From: Gammaproteobacteria bacterium
GTDB lineage: Bacteria; Pseudomonadota; Gammaproteobacteria; Enterobacterales; Psychrobiaceae
DNA length: 5,530 nt
Assembly (NCBI GenBank): GCA_013214885.1
Contig: JABSRS010000253.1
Coordinates: 1-5,530, forward strand
Direction of reading: 5' to 3'
Of the stretch, positions 1 to 4,819 are shown one piece after another (positions within the stretch are counted from its first letter, which is position 1; each line of letters begins with the position of its first letter). Position numbers and translations under genes: made by a program. The notes under the pieces were generated by a model, which saw nothing but the letters and a program-made list of their open reading frames with translations, ran no database searches and was not told the DNA's origin.

Positions 1-39
1 ATAATAATATCTACTATTGTGTGCCTATGTATAAAATTC

Positions 40-67
40 AGGCTGAGAATGGTTAATTCTACAGCCT
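40..67 (+). repeat. Hairpin before the first gene, possible 3' part of an attC site
   Basis: AGGCTG (40-45) plus AGAAT (46-50) pairs with ATTCT (56-60) plus CAGCCT (62-67), leaving a five-base loop and one unpaired A at 61. A CGTTAGC box follows at 68-74, just before the start of the first gene. A long arm with single unpaired bases next to a GTTA box, close upstream of a gene, is how folded attC sites look. The other outer box is only weakly present (TATAAAA near 30-36), and the unpaired base is on the arm opposite to the usual one. A terminator is less likely because no T-run follows directly. Seen: the inverted repeat. Inferred: the attC reading. Confidence 0.35.
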
Positions 68-80
68 CGTTAGCTTTTCA

Positions 81-590
81 ATGGACTTAGACATGCGCAG
101 AAAGTTTTTGAAACATTCGGTATTACTCATGCTATGCGTAGGAATCGTACTGATATCATTAGCATTTATTCAATCGCTTACTCCTTCAGAAAAGGCTAGA
201 TCAGTGAGGTCTGAACATGATATATCTACATTGAATAATGGCGAATATCGTTTTGATGTATTTGGACGCGAAAATTTATGGGCTCAAAAAGTTCTTTTAT
301 TAAAGACCAATGCAGGCGAGCTTTTCGTTTACGTACTACCCAGTAATGAAGAAGGAATTCCATTACCAGAACATTGGTGGGGATTTGGCAACAATATGCA
401 TTTATGTAAAGATTTCCGACCTACGATTACGATTGATGGCAATATTAAATGCCATGATATTGATATGCCAGACTGGGGGAAGGACGCTTGGATTTGGGAC
501 CTCAATGGTAAATCTCGTACATTTTGGGTTGCGGATCTAATGAGTCCAAGCATAGAAATACGAAACCAAACGGTCTATATCAATTTGTAA
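81..590 (+). CDS. Membrane-anchored Rieske-like protein with a degenerate cluster motif
   Basis: This is a 169-residue protein. An in-frame ATG at 93 (MRRKFLKH) is an equally good start, as neither has a clear ribosome binding site. Residues 6-12 are basic and 13-31 form one hydrophobic helix. The next stretch, FIQSLTPSEKA followed by a HDISTLNNGE segment, matches in style the hinge after the membrane anchor of the Rieske subunit of the cytochrome bc1 complex (NPS-x-A, then VDISxLxxG). The C-terminal part (about 130-169) also reads like the end of a Rieske domain (a DLNGK turn, then terminal strands). The canonical CxH...CxxH ligand pattern is absent: MHLC (106-109) and KCH (123-125) keep two His and two Cys, but the positions expected for the ligand Cys are Asn105 and Ile122. 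It is therefore unlikely to bind a normal [2Fe-2S] cluster. It is the first cassette-like gene and an attC follows six bases after the stop. Its function is unknown, and the family call rests on recognition by eye. Confidence 0.6.
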   Translation: MDLDMRRKFLKHSVLLMLCVGIVLISLAFIQSLTPSEKARSVRSEHDISTLNNGEYRFDVFGRENLWAQKVLLLKTNAGELFVYVLPSNEEGIPLPEHWWGFGNNMHLCKDFRPTITIDGNIKCHDIDMPDWGKDAWIWDLNGKSRTFWVADLMSPSIEIRNQTVYINL

Positions 591-595
591 GAAAA

Positions 596-693
596 GCTAA
601 CAAGAAACTCAACCAGACAGCTAAAGCTGTCGAATTTTCGCAAACAACAAAAACCTGCGCCAGCATTTTCCGCGGCTTAGGTTGGCGTTATAT
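596..693 (+). other. attC: attC recombination site (cassette 1), the best preserved in the window
   Basis: The site starts with GCTAAC (596-601), six bases past the stop codon, and ends with GCGTTATAT (685-693). The arms pair as TAAC (598-601) with GTTA (687-690). After a short spacer, AAACT-c-AACC (605-614) faces GGTTGG (680-685) and its upstream TAAG-like bases, with an extra C in the 5' arm. This is the same layout as the Vibrio cholerae repeat (TAAC, spacer, pairing block with one unpaired base). An inner perfect hairpin GACAGC-taaa-GCTGTC lies at 616-631. The segment TGCGCCAGCA (655-664) recurs in the later sites at 3153-3162 and, as TGCGCCAACA, at 4039-4048. About 98 bases is a normal length for a chromosomal integron attC. 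Confidence 0.75.
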
Positions 694-719
694 TTGCACC
701 AATATTTAGAGTAATCCTG

Positions 720-1145
720 ATGTCAGAGTTAATTAAAAACGAAGCAAGTTGCCTATGTGGCAGCGTAAAAATAGACGTTTCCAACGTAAATCCTAAATTC
801 ACAGTGTGCCATTGTGATACGTGTAGAACTTGGGGTGGTGGTCCTTTCTTTGCTGTTCAGTGTGGAACAGAAGTGGAAATTAAAGGTGCTGAAAATGTTA
901 AAGAATATAAGTCATCACCCTGGGCTTCGAGAGGCTTTTGTTCTAATTGTGGTACTCATTTATTCTATAGATTGAATAAAAGTGGTAGTTATAATATGCC
1001 TGTTGGTCTGTTTTCAAAGGTTGATGACTTGGTCATGACTATGCAGTATTTTAGTGACCAGCGCCCTGAGTATTACTGTTTCTCTAATCAAACTCAGGAA
1101 ATGACTGAGGCTGAAATTAAAGCTTATTTTGTTTCAGAAGTATAA
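720..1145 (+). CDS. GFA/CENP-V family zinc-binding protein
   Basis: This 141-residue protein has the cysteine signature of the GFA (glutathione-dependent formaldehyde-activating enzyme-like) fold: CLC at 11-13, CHCDTC at 30-35, and CSNC at 74-77 followed by GTHLFY. In this family the cysteines bind zinc at a structural and a potentially catalytic site. The family is named for S-(hydroxymethyl)glutathione synthase, but most members have no proven substrate and some later work disputes the formaldehyde activity, so a substrate cannot be assigned. Length and domain are complete. The start is preceded only by a weak AGAG (708-711) and lies 27 bases after the attC 3' box, typical of an integron cassette. 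No promoter of its own is visible. The stop is just upstream of the next attC, which is broken by the insertion sequence. GFA-type genes are common integron cargo. Confidence 0.85.
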   Translation: MSELIKNEASCLCGSVKIDVSNVNPKFTVCHCDTCRTWGGGPFFAVQCGTEVEIKGAENVKEYKSSPWASRGFCSNCGTHLFYRLNKSGSYNMPVGLFSKVDDLVMTMQYFSDQRPEYYCFSNQTQEMTEAEIKAYFVSEV

Positions 1146-1147
1146 GC

Positions 1148-1158
1148 AAATATAACAC
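1148..1158 (+). other. attC: Left half of the attC site split by the insertion sequence
   Basis: AAATATAAC (1148-1156) sits three bases after the stop of the GFA gene and matches the reverse complement of the right half's terminal AAATATTAC (2803-2811 read backwards) at all but one base. It carries the TAAC box (1153-1156). The sequence then runs directly into the terminus of the insertion sequence. Joined to 2764-2811 it gives an attC of about 54-60 bases. Seen: the paired boxes. Inferred: the joining. Confidence 0.65.
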
Positions 1159-1489
1159 ATATGAGCCGATCTTCTGTCAATAGGCATTAGTGTTTTATTT
1201 AGCCGCGTCAGCGGTCAAATTCTTTAGTAATTCATTAATCTGTTTACTTCGTCTGTCATGGTGGCTGTTAAAGTTACTTACAGCAAACATATATAGAGGC
1301 TCTCTTACTGTGATCTCATCACTGCCTATCGACGATTCATTCCGTTGATTGTGATAGGGGCACTAGACATTCATCGGTTAACCTTAGACTAGCACTATTC
1401 AAGGCGAAGGGCTTATGTTAACTAAATAACACATCCAGTTAGTACCAGGCTTAGCTAAGGTGTAAGCATCTTAAATTATTACATTAATG
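1159..1489 (-). other. Rest of the insertion-sequence non-coding region
   Basis: No credible gene is seen in these 331 bases on either strand. Structures present are a short hairpin CCGC-gtca-GCGG (1203-1214); a longer arm in which TGCC (1323-1326), TATC (1327-1330) and ACGAT (1332-1336) pair with ATTGT (1348-1352), GATA (1353-1356) and GGCA (1359-1362), leaving an 11-base loop; and a palindrome CTTAGCTAAG (1450-1459). AGTGTTTTATTT (1189-1200) differs by one base from the opposite strand of the left attC half. Any of these could belong to the guide RNA or to the transposition end complex. Confidence 0.4.
1162..1169 (+). repeat. Subterminal inverted repeat, left copy
   Basis: TGAGCCGA is repeated in inverted orientation as TCGGCTCA at 2749-2756. 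It starts three bases inside the proposed left end, which is the 3' end relative to the transposase. In a circular intermediate the two copies would face each other across a 10-base spacer, TCGGCTCA-TATTACTCAT-TGAGCCGA reading the - strand. Confidence 0.7.
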
Positions 1490-1641
1490 CACGATAATGA
1501 GGTGGCTAATCAAGCGCAATGGCTCAGGCTATTTGGCGTAGAAACAGAACATACCAATTGGCGTTCTTAAGTGGTTTTGTCTTGTTTGTTAACACTCAGC
1601 ACTATAGTCCAGTTAGATTTCCAGCTCATCTCATTACGTGA
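1490..1641 (-). ncRNA. Candidate guide RNA (seekRNA) region of the insertion sequence
   Basis: IS1111-group elements make a short RNA from the non-coding region just after the transposase gene, and it directs the transposase to its target. Here that region starts at 1641 and reads leftwards. Two segments match the rebuilt target exactly: TAACACTCA (1590-1598) covers the left flank plus three bases across the insertion point, and ATCAAGCGCA (1509-1518) covers the right flank. Between them, CGCAATGG (1515-1522) can pair with CCAATTGGCG (1553-1562) with two single bulges, so the segment may fold into a hairpin. RNA ends and expression cannot be read from sequence. Both matches are on the same DNA strand, whereas known guides match opposite strands, so their roles are uncertain. 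An inherited attC fragment is the main alternative. Confidence 0.45.
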
Positions 1642-2685
1642 CTAACTCTTTAAAAACTTGTTTTCATCAAAGACCTTTTCATGTTTCAGCATGTAGAAAA
1701 TACAGCGGCCGAGTTTATGCGCAAAGGCTGATAATGCTTTTGCTTTACTCATTCGCCTTTGTAGTTTTAACAGGTAGTCCTGCGCTTTTTTGTTACCACG
1801 AAGGTGCAGCACGATAGCTTCTGAAAACGCCCACTTTAAGTGTGCGTTTCCGATCTTGTTACCTGAGGTGCCGTAAGTCTTACCAGCTGACTCAGCCTTG
1901 CATTTGACTAATCGTGCATACGATGCAAATTTTTGAACCGATGAAAATCGATTGATATCACCAATTTCATAAATAATAGTTAGGGCTAATATTCTCCCAA
2001 TGCCATTAATGCCTTTGAGTAATTGGAGGTGGACAGGATTATGTTTCTTAGCTTGTTGTTCGATAAACCATTCAACCTTGCTTAGTTCTACTTGGTAGCA
2101 CTTGATAAGCGTCATGTCTAAATCAACGGTTCGTTTGACGACTGGGTCAGTAAAATGTTGCTTAATCAATTGCTGTGCATCTTTGTTTTTTAAAATTACT
2201 TTTGGGGGCGGTAAATTATATTGGCTGGCGGTATTGGTGATATGCGCTTTTAAATCAGCACCGTGCCTGACTATCTTCATACGTCTGCGTAGTAAGTCTC
2301 GTGTGGCACGCATTGCTTTTGGATATACATAAGCTAACGGGAAATTACCGCCACGCATGAGTTTCGCTATTTTATAAGAATCAATCTTGTCATTTTTCGC
2401 TTTGCCACCATGAATCGCTTTCATATAAAGGGCATGTCCAAGAATAAAGTCGACACCAATGTCATCACAAAAATCAGAGACCCAATACCAACAATGCATA
2501 CATTCAACACCGACAACGATGTTACCAATATAGGGTTCGAGTATCGTTAATAGCTTTTGTGGATCGTCAGAAATTTCTTTATGAACAAGTGTGTTACCGT
2601 CATTATCGATGATACAAACGTAAAGCATACGGGCATGTAAATCAATGCCACAATAATAGGGATGTGTGTTATTGTAAAAATTCAT
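1642..2685 (-). CDS. IS110/IS1111-family DEDD transposase (RNA-guided recombinase type)
   Basis: This is an intact 347-residue transposase. The N-terminal RuvC-like DEDD domain has GIDLH with Asp15, GVEC with Glu61, and KNDKID with Asp99 and Asp102, the four metal-binding acids. The C-terminal Transposase_20 domain (about 218-305) starts with the helix-hairpin-helix stretch LLKGINGIG and contains ESAGKT with Ser266, aligned by eye with the catalytic serine of the family, then GNKIGNAHLKWAF. Such enzymes cut and join DNA through a Holliday-junction-like intermediate and are guided by an RNA from the element's non-coding region. The start is supported by GAGGAG (2699-2694 on the - strand) eight bases upstream. 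The gene has no frameshift or stop, so the element may still be active. Transcription is opposite to the cassettes. Confidence 0.93.
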   Translation of the reverse strand: MNFYNNTHPYYCGIDLHARMLYVCIIDNDGNTLVHKEISDDPQKLLTILEPYIGNIVVGVECMHCWYWVSDFCDDIGVDFILGHALYMKAIHGGKAKNDKIDSYKIAKLMRGGNFPLAYVYPKAMRATRDLLRRRMKIVRHGADLKAHITNTASQYNLPPPKVILKNKDAQQLIKQHFTDPVVKRTVDLDMTLIKCYQVELSKVEWFIEQQAKKHNPVHLQLLKGINGIGRILALTIIYEIGDINRFSSVQKFASYARLVKCKAESAGKTYGTSGNKIGNAHLKWAFSEAIVLHLRGNKKAQDYLLKLQRRMSKAKALSAFAHKLGRCIFYMLKHEKVFDENKFLKS

Positions 2686-2716
2686 TGGGCTTGCTCCTCA
2701 TGTGTTTTGTCGCCAT

Positions 2717-2744
2717 CCAGTGTACTGAAATATCAGCACACTGG
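2717..2744 (-). promoter_or_regulatory. Hairpin upstream of the transposase gene
   Basis: CCAGTGT (2717-2723) pairs with ACACTGG (2738-2744). After one A/C mismatch, CTGA (2725-2728) pairs with TCAG (2733-2736) around an AATA loop. It lies between the right subterminal repeat and the transposase ribosome binding site, so it would be in the 5' leader of any transcript started near the circle junction. No T-run follows on either strand, so it is not a classical terminator. A role in limiting read-in translation, or as part of the end complex, is inference. Confidence 0.55.
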
Positions 2745-2748
2745 GGAG

Positions 2749-2756
2749 TCGGCTCA
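2749..2756 (-). repeat. Subterminal inverted repeat, right copy
   Basis: TCGGCTCA is the inverted partner of TGAGCCGA at 1162-1169. It lies seven bases inside the proposed right end (2763), the 5' end relative to the transposase. This 7/3 asymmetry is the IS1111-group pattern. Confidence 0.7.
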
Positions 2757-2763
2757 ATGAGTA

Positions 2764-2811
2764 TCAAGCGCATAAAATCAGATGACGCAAGCATATGCGG
2801 GCGTAATATTT
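2764..2811 (+). other. attC: Right half of the attC site split by the insertion sequence
   Basis: The segment starts TCAAGCGCATA (2764-2774), a typical inner-left box of attC sites. CGCATA (2769-2774) pairs with TATGCG (2794-2799), and the site ends with GGCGTAATAT (2800-2809), the 3' box, here with GTAA in place of GTTA. The ribosome binding site of the next gene follows a few bases later, as in a normal cassette. Together with 1148-1158 it gives a continuous attC with both arm pairs. Confidence 0.65.
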
Positions 2812-2824
2812 ACAAGGAATAGTA

Positions 2825-3151
2825 ATGAAATTAGTAAAAATATTTATGATAGTTATAGCCCTTGCTGGGTGTGCGACCACGAAACAGAGTTTTGTTTTTG
2901 ATGGTTCATCACCTGAGTCGACTTCTAATGGTATATCTAAAGTAATCAAAAAATTGAAGGGTGCAGAAAAGCCTGAATTTGTGGTTGCCTTGATGAGAAT
3001 CCAATACTCTGATGTCAACAGTGTTACCGAGATATTAGGTAATCCATCAATGATGAATATAAACTATCAGGTTCTTAGTAAAAAGATTAATGGTTTAAAT
3101 TATTATCAAGTGCTCAAACTTGCTAGTAAATCAAAAACAACAGCAAAGTAA
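2825..3151 (+). CDS. Small lipoprotein, DUF6694-like
   Basis: This 108-residue protein has a lipoprotein signal: a basic start, hydrophobic residues 4-14 and the lipobox LAGC with Cys16 as the lipidated residue. Residue +2 is Ala, so outer-membrane sorting would be expected. The mature part has FDGSSPEST, then a helix ending near KPEFVVALMRI, and near the end INGLNYYQVLKLA. This pattern (DGSS at the start of the mature chain, then two helices, then a G-x-x-x-x-x-x-x-LA motif) resembles DUF6694 lipoproteins, whose function is unknown. AAGGA (2814-2818) lies six bases upstream of the ATG and 5 bases after the attC 3' box. The last codons (about SKSKTTAK) appear to run into the following attC-like site, so the original C-terminus may have been shorter or changed. 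Confidence 0.7.
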   Translation: MKLVKIFMIVIALAGCATTKQSFVFDGSSPESTSNGISKVIKKLKGAEKPEFVVALMRIQYSDVNSVTEILGNPSMMNINYQVLSKKINGLNYYQVLKLASKSKTTAK

Positions 3152-3187
3152 TGCGCCAGCACGCCATTGGATAGGTTGATGTTATGT
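3122..3187 (+). other. attC: Degenerate attC-like site overlapping the lipoprotein gene end
   Basis: TGCGCCAGCA (3153-3162), then 11 bases, then AGGTTGATGTTATG (3173-3186) closely follow the right half of the site at 596-693 (TGCGCCAGCA, 13 bases, AGGTTGGCGTTAT). The left part is poor: GCTAGTA (3122-3128) and ACAACAGC (3137-3144) recall GCTAACA and CAACC-agacagc, but lie inside the coding sequence. The 3' box (GTTATG) is good. The left boundary is a guess. Confidence 0.45.
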
Positions 3188-3384
3188 TTTAAAATGGGAT
3201 TTTTAAAAGCATATAAATTTGAATTGATAACCTTTTTCGTTTTCAGGCTTTGTAAGGCGATTTTTGTTAAATATCGAGAAAATATTTAAGTGATATCTCA
3301 TTTAAACCATTGATTCAATGTGAATTCAACATACGGTCACATTTTACATCGATTTGGCGAGCGGTAGCGCTCATGGAGTTTGAG

Positions 3385-3735
3385 ATGAATTTTGAAGAGA
3401 TGTCTGAACAAGAGATAATGGATATCGCTAATCCGATCATGGATAACCTAATGCAAGCATCGACGGATATTGATCATGAGCGTCATGTGCGAGACTTTAC
3501 TGATCGAGCTAAAGCAATTGTAACTAAAGAGCACCTTAAAAGGGTGTGTACAATCTACCAAGAAGAAAAAGGCACTTGGCTAGAGCGTGACTTGGTTGCT
3601 GTTTTTCGTCGTCCAGACTCTGCTGCAATCATTTGGAAGCAGTTTGTTTCAAAGGCAAAGGGAGAATATGTGGTTGAAATTGTTCTCACATACCGTAATG
3701 GTAAGTTCTTAGTCGACCATGCAATGGTGTTCTAA
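3385..3735 (+). CDS. Hypothetical cassette protein, 116 residues
   Basis: I do not recognise a named family. The reading frame opens at 3310, but the start is taken at 3385 because GGAG (3375-3378) lies six bases upstream; ATG 3373 is the alternative. The protein looks soluble: three amphipathic helical stretches (about 6-27, 30-45, 47-58) with many acidic residues, then strand-like segments around 66-75, 81-88, 95-104 and 107-115. Helices followed by a curved sheet resemble the NTF2-like layout (snoaL, DUF-type small proteins), but no conserved ligand motif is visible. There is no signal peptide or membrane segment. It is flanked on both sides by attC-like sequence, so it is probably a gene cassette, about 0.6 kb long with 5' spacer. 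No own promoter is clear in the AT-rich stretch 3190-3372. Confidence 0.65.
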   Translation: MNFEEMSEQEIMDIANPIMDNLMQASTDIDHERHVRDFTDRAKAIVTKEHLKRVCTIYQEEKGTWLERDLVAVFRRPDSAAIIWKQFVSKAKGEYVVEIVLTYRNGKFLVDHAMVF

Positions 3736-3790
3736 AGTACTCACAACCGCATAACCTAACGGTGCTGTCGTGCTGTGGTTGCGTTAATAT
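3731..3790 (+). other. attC: Short degenerate attC-like site overlapping the stop codon
   Basis: TCTAAAG (3731-3737) contains the stop codon TAA and stands where GCTAACA is in the first site. ACTCACAACC (3739-3748) parallels ACTCAACC there. The right arm is GGTTGCGTTAAT (3777-3788). CAACC (3744-3748) pairs with GGTTG (3777-3781), and TAAa partly with GTTA. Inside there is a direct repeat TGCTGT-cg-TGCTGT (3763-3776). It is about 58 bases long. The position between two unrelated small genes supports the call; pairing is incomplete. Confidence 0.5.
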
Positions 3791-3812
3791 TTTCGAGATA
3801 TGGAAGAGGTTT

Positions 3813-4034
3813 ATGAGAGAGAGTTTGAGATTGAAAATCATCAAAGTATGTGATGATAAAATTGAGAATAAAGGAACCAATGTTGGGTTGTCGTTTTACG
3901 CATTTTTCGCCAATAAAAACGATGATCCTGAGCTACTCATGGAGATAGCACAATGGTGGATTATGACTCATAAATTAGACCATTTTGAGAAGGCAGTAAA
4001 AATTAAAGCGATGGTTGTAGCAACAAAGGCGTAA
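3813..4034 (+). CDS. Hypothetical cassette protein, 73 residues
   Basis: The frame is open from 3762, but the upstream part codes through the attC-like site (a Cys-rich MLSCCGC stretch). ATG 3813 has GGAAG (3802-3806) six bases upstream, so it is the likelier start. The protein is a small soluble, mostly helical chain with an aromatic-rich core: FYAFFANKNDDPELL (29-43), AQWWIMTHKLDHFEKA (46-61), then a basic end. I recall similar NDDPxLLM...WW...LDHFEKA proteins from Vibrio-type cassette arrays, without a known function, but this is memory rather than a search. There is no signal peptide or membrane segment. The last codons (ATKA) again lead straight into attC-like sequence. Confidence 0.65.
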   Translation: MRESLRLKIIKVCDDKIENKGTNVGLSFYAFFANKNDDPELLMEIAQWWIMTHKLDHFEKAVKIKAMVVATKA

Positions 4035-4070
4035 AACCTGCGCCAACATGTCGTATTTAAGGAAGCATTA
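4016..4070 (+). other. Remnant of an attC-like site at the end of the array
   Basis: AAACCTGCGCCAACA (4034-4048) repeats the inner sequence of the first site (652-664 region) with one change. Then 11 bases lead to AGGAAGCATTATG (4060-4072), standing where AGGTTGGCGTTAT is in site 1. The arms no longer pair, so it is probably not functional. It is the last such sequence before the backbone genes. Confidence 0.35.
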
Positions 4071-4198
4071 TGCCAATGCTCCCAGGGAACGGTTTAACAT
4101 TTCTCAAGAAAAAGTCACGATATTATGAGGCGGTACTTCGTGGACTTTTAGATCAAAGGCGTTTATCCTCGCTATCATCATTTTGCTGTGACATTTAA
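4070..4198 (+). CDS. Possible small ORF (42 residues) at the array edge
   Basis: ATG 4070 is preceded at five bases by AAGGAA (4059-4064), a good ribosome binding site that is itself part of the attC remnant. The product starts [15 protein letters not shown], has a basic helix (about [15 protein letters not shown]) and ends in FCCDI, and is not recognised. It may be the first part of a cassette gene truncated when the array end was joined to the chromosome, or a chance ORF. It ends 13 bases before the peroxiredoxin start. Confidence 0.25.
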   Translation: MPMLPGNGLTFLKKKSRYYEAVLRGLLDQRRLSSLSSFCCDI

Positions 4199-4211
4199 TA
4201 AAGGTTTAACC

Positions 4212-4739
4212 ATGAATAAAATAATAATATTAGTGAGCGCGCTGCTCTTGACGCTTTTCACCTTGCCAAGTTTAGCCACCGATCTCAAAGTCGGAGACAT
4301 GGCACCTGATTTTAAGCTGCAAGCTACCAACGGCAAGAGTTATCAGCTAAGTCACTTTCGCAATCGCCAAGCGGTTATCTTAGCTTGGTATCCGATGGCT
4401 AATACCCGAGGTTGTACAATTGAGTGTTTATCTTTGGTTAAAGATGGCGGCCTCATTCGTCAATTTGATGTGACCTATTTCATGGCTAGCGTCGACCCAC
4501 TGAAAGATAACTTGGATTTTGCTAAAAAAACCAAGGCTGATTTTCCGATGTTAAGCGATCCGAGCAAGGAAACAGCCAAGGCCTATGATGTGTTAAATAT
4601 TTTTGGCGTTGCCAGTCGCGTTACTTTTTACATCGATAAAGCAGGGCGCATCGCAAAAATTGATGATGACATCAATCCAAAATCAGCCGCTCAAGATATT
4701 GCTAATGCCCTTAAATCATTGGGCATGATTGCGCGCTAG
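4212..4739 (+). CDS. Exported peroxiredoxin (AhpC/TSA, BCP-like)
   Basis: Thiol peroxidase of the thioredoxin fold, 175 residues from ATG 4212, chosen because AAAGG (4200-4204) lies seven bases upstream and the upstream ATG 4188 would put charged residues before the signal. Residues 1-22 form a signal peptide (NK, a hydrophobic run, SLA before T23), so the enzyme acts in the periplasm. VGDMAPDF (about 27-34) is the typical entry of the family. The active site is [13 protein letters not shown]: Thr65 and the peroxidatic Cys68, with a second Cys72 four residues on, near where BCP enzymes carry their resolving Cys (five on). Usual Pro before GC is Arg here. Arg136 in ASRVTFYID is the conserved active-site arginine. 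It would reduce hydrogen or organic peroxides with a thiol donor. It appears monocistronic and ends in a strong terminator. It belongs to the backbone, not the cassettes. Confidence 0.85.
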   Translation: MNKIIILVSALLLTLFTLPSLATDLKVGDMAPDFKLQATNGKSYQLSHFRNRQAVILAWYPMANTRGCTIECLSLVKDGGLIRQFDVTYFMASVDPLKDNLDFAKKTKADFPMLSDPSKETAKAYDVLNIFGVASRVTFYIDKAGRIAKIDDDINPKSAAQDIANALKSLGMIAR

Positions 4740-4747
4740 GTTTTGTT

Positions 4748-4771
4748 GTAGGGCAATATTTATTGCCCTAC
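4748..4771 (+). terminator. Rho-independent terminator between convergent genes
   Basis: GTAGGGCAATA (4748-4758) pairs perfectly with TATTGCCCTAC (4761-4771), followed by ATTTT on the + strand. It lies eight bases past the peroxiredoxin stop and is fitted to that gene. On the - strand, towards which the receptor gene is read, no T-run follows, so it would be less effective there. Confidence 0.75.
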
Positions 4772-4819
4772 ATTTTGATAAAACAATAGCACTACAATTA
4801 CAGGATCTAAGTGTTGTGG

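Larger units (their letters stand above)
1159..2763 (-). mobile_element. IS110-family insertion sequence, IS1111 group, inserted in an attC site
   Basis: The element has one DEDD transposase gene on the - strand, inverted repeats TGAGCCGA set inside the ends (1162-1169 and 2749-2756), 63 bases between the right repeat and the transposase start, and 483 non-coding bases downstream of the transposase. Downstream placement of the non-coding region and subterminal repeats separate the IS1111 group from the IS110 group. The ends are placed by the spacing known for the group (7 bases outside the repeat at the transposase 5' end, 3 at the other end), giving 1605 bp. No target duplication is seen, as expected for the family. 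Removing the element rebuilds an attC, so it resembles the described IS1111-attC group that targets cassette recombination sites. At 1605 bp it seems slightly long, the excess lying in the non-coding part. The exact end bases are inferred; the insertion itself is well supported. Confidence 0.8.

Noticed and set aside
1503..1570. A further complete attC site (GGCTAATCAAGCG ... TTGGCGTTC)
   Set aside because: It resembles an attC but lies inside the element next to the transposase, lacks a paired outer box, and its match to the true target is better explained by a target guide. An old attC fragment is not excluded.
1146..1641. Possible small protein gene downstream of the transposase
   Set aside because: Stops interrupt all frames; the stretch fits the structured non-coding region of an IS1111-group element.
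2102..2332. A + strand ORF of 76 codons and a - strand ORF at 2764-3018
   Set aside because: Both lie opposite well-supported genes (transposase and lipoprotein) and have no family features.
2717..2744. Rho-independent terminator
   Set aside because: Stable hairpin but no T-run on either strand; treated as a leader structure.
3179..3289. A 36-codon ORF (or 31 codons from 3194) with a hydrophobic middle after the lipoprotein cassette
   Set aside because: No ribosome binding site, starts within the attC 3' box, very AT-rich; most likely a chance frame in the leader of the next cassette.
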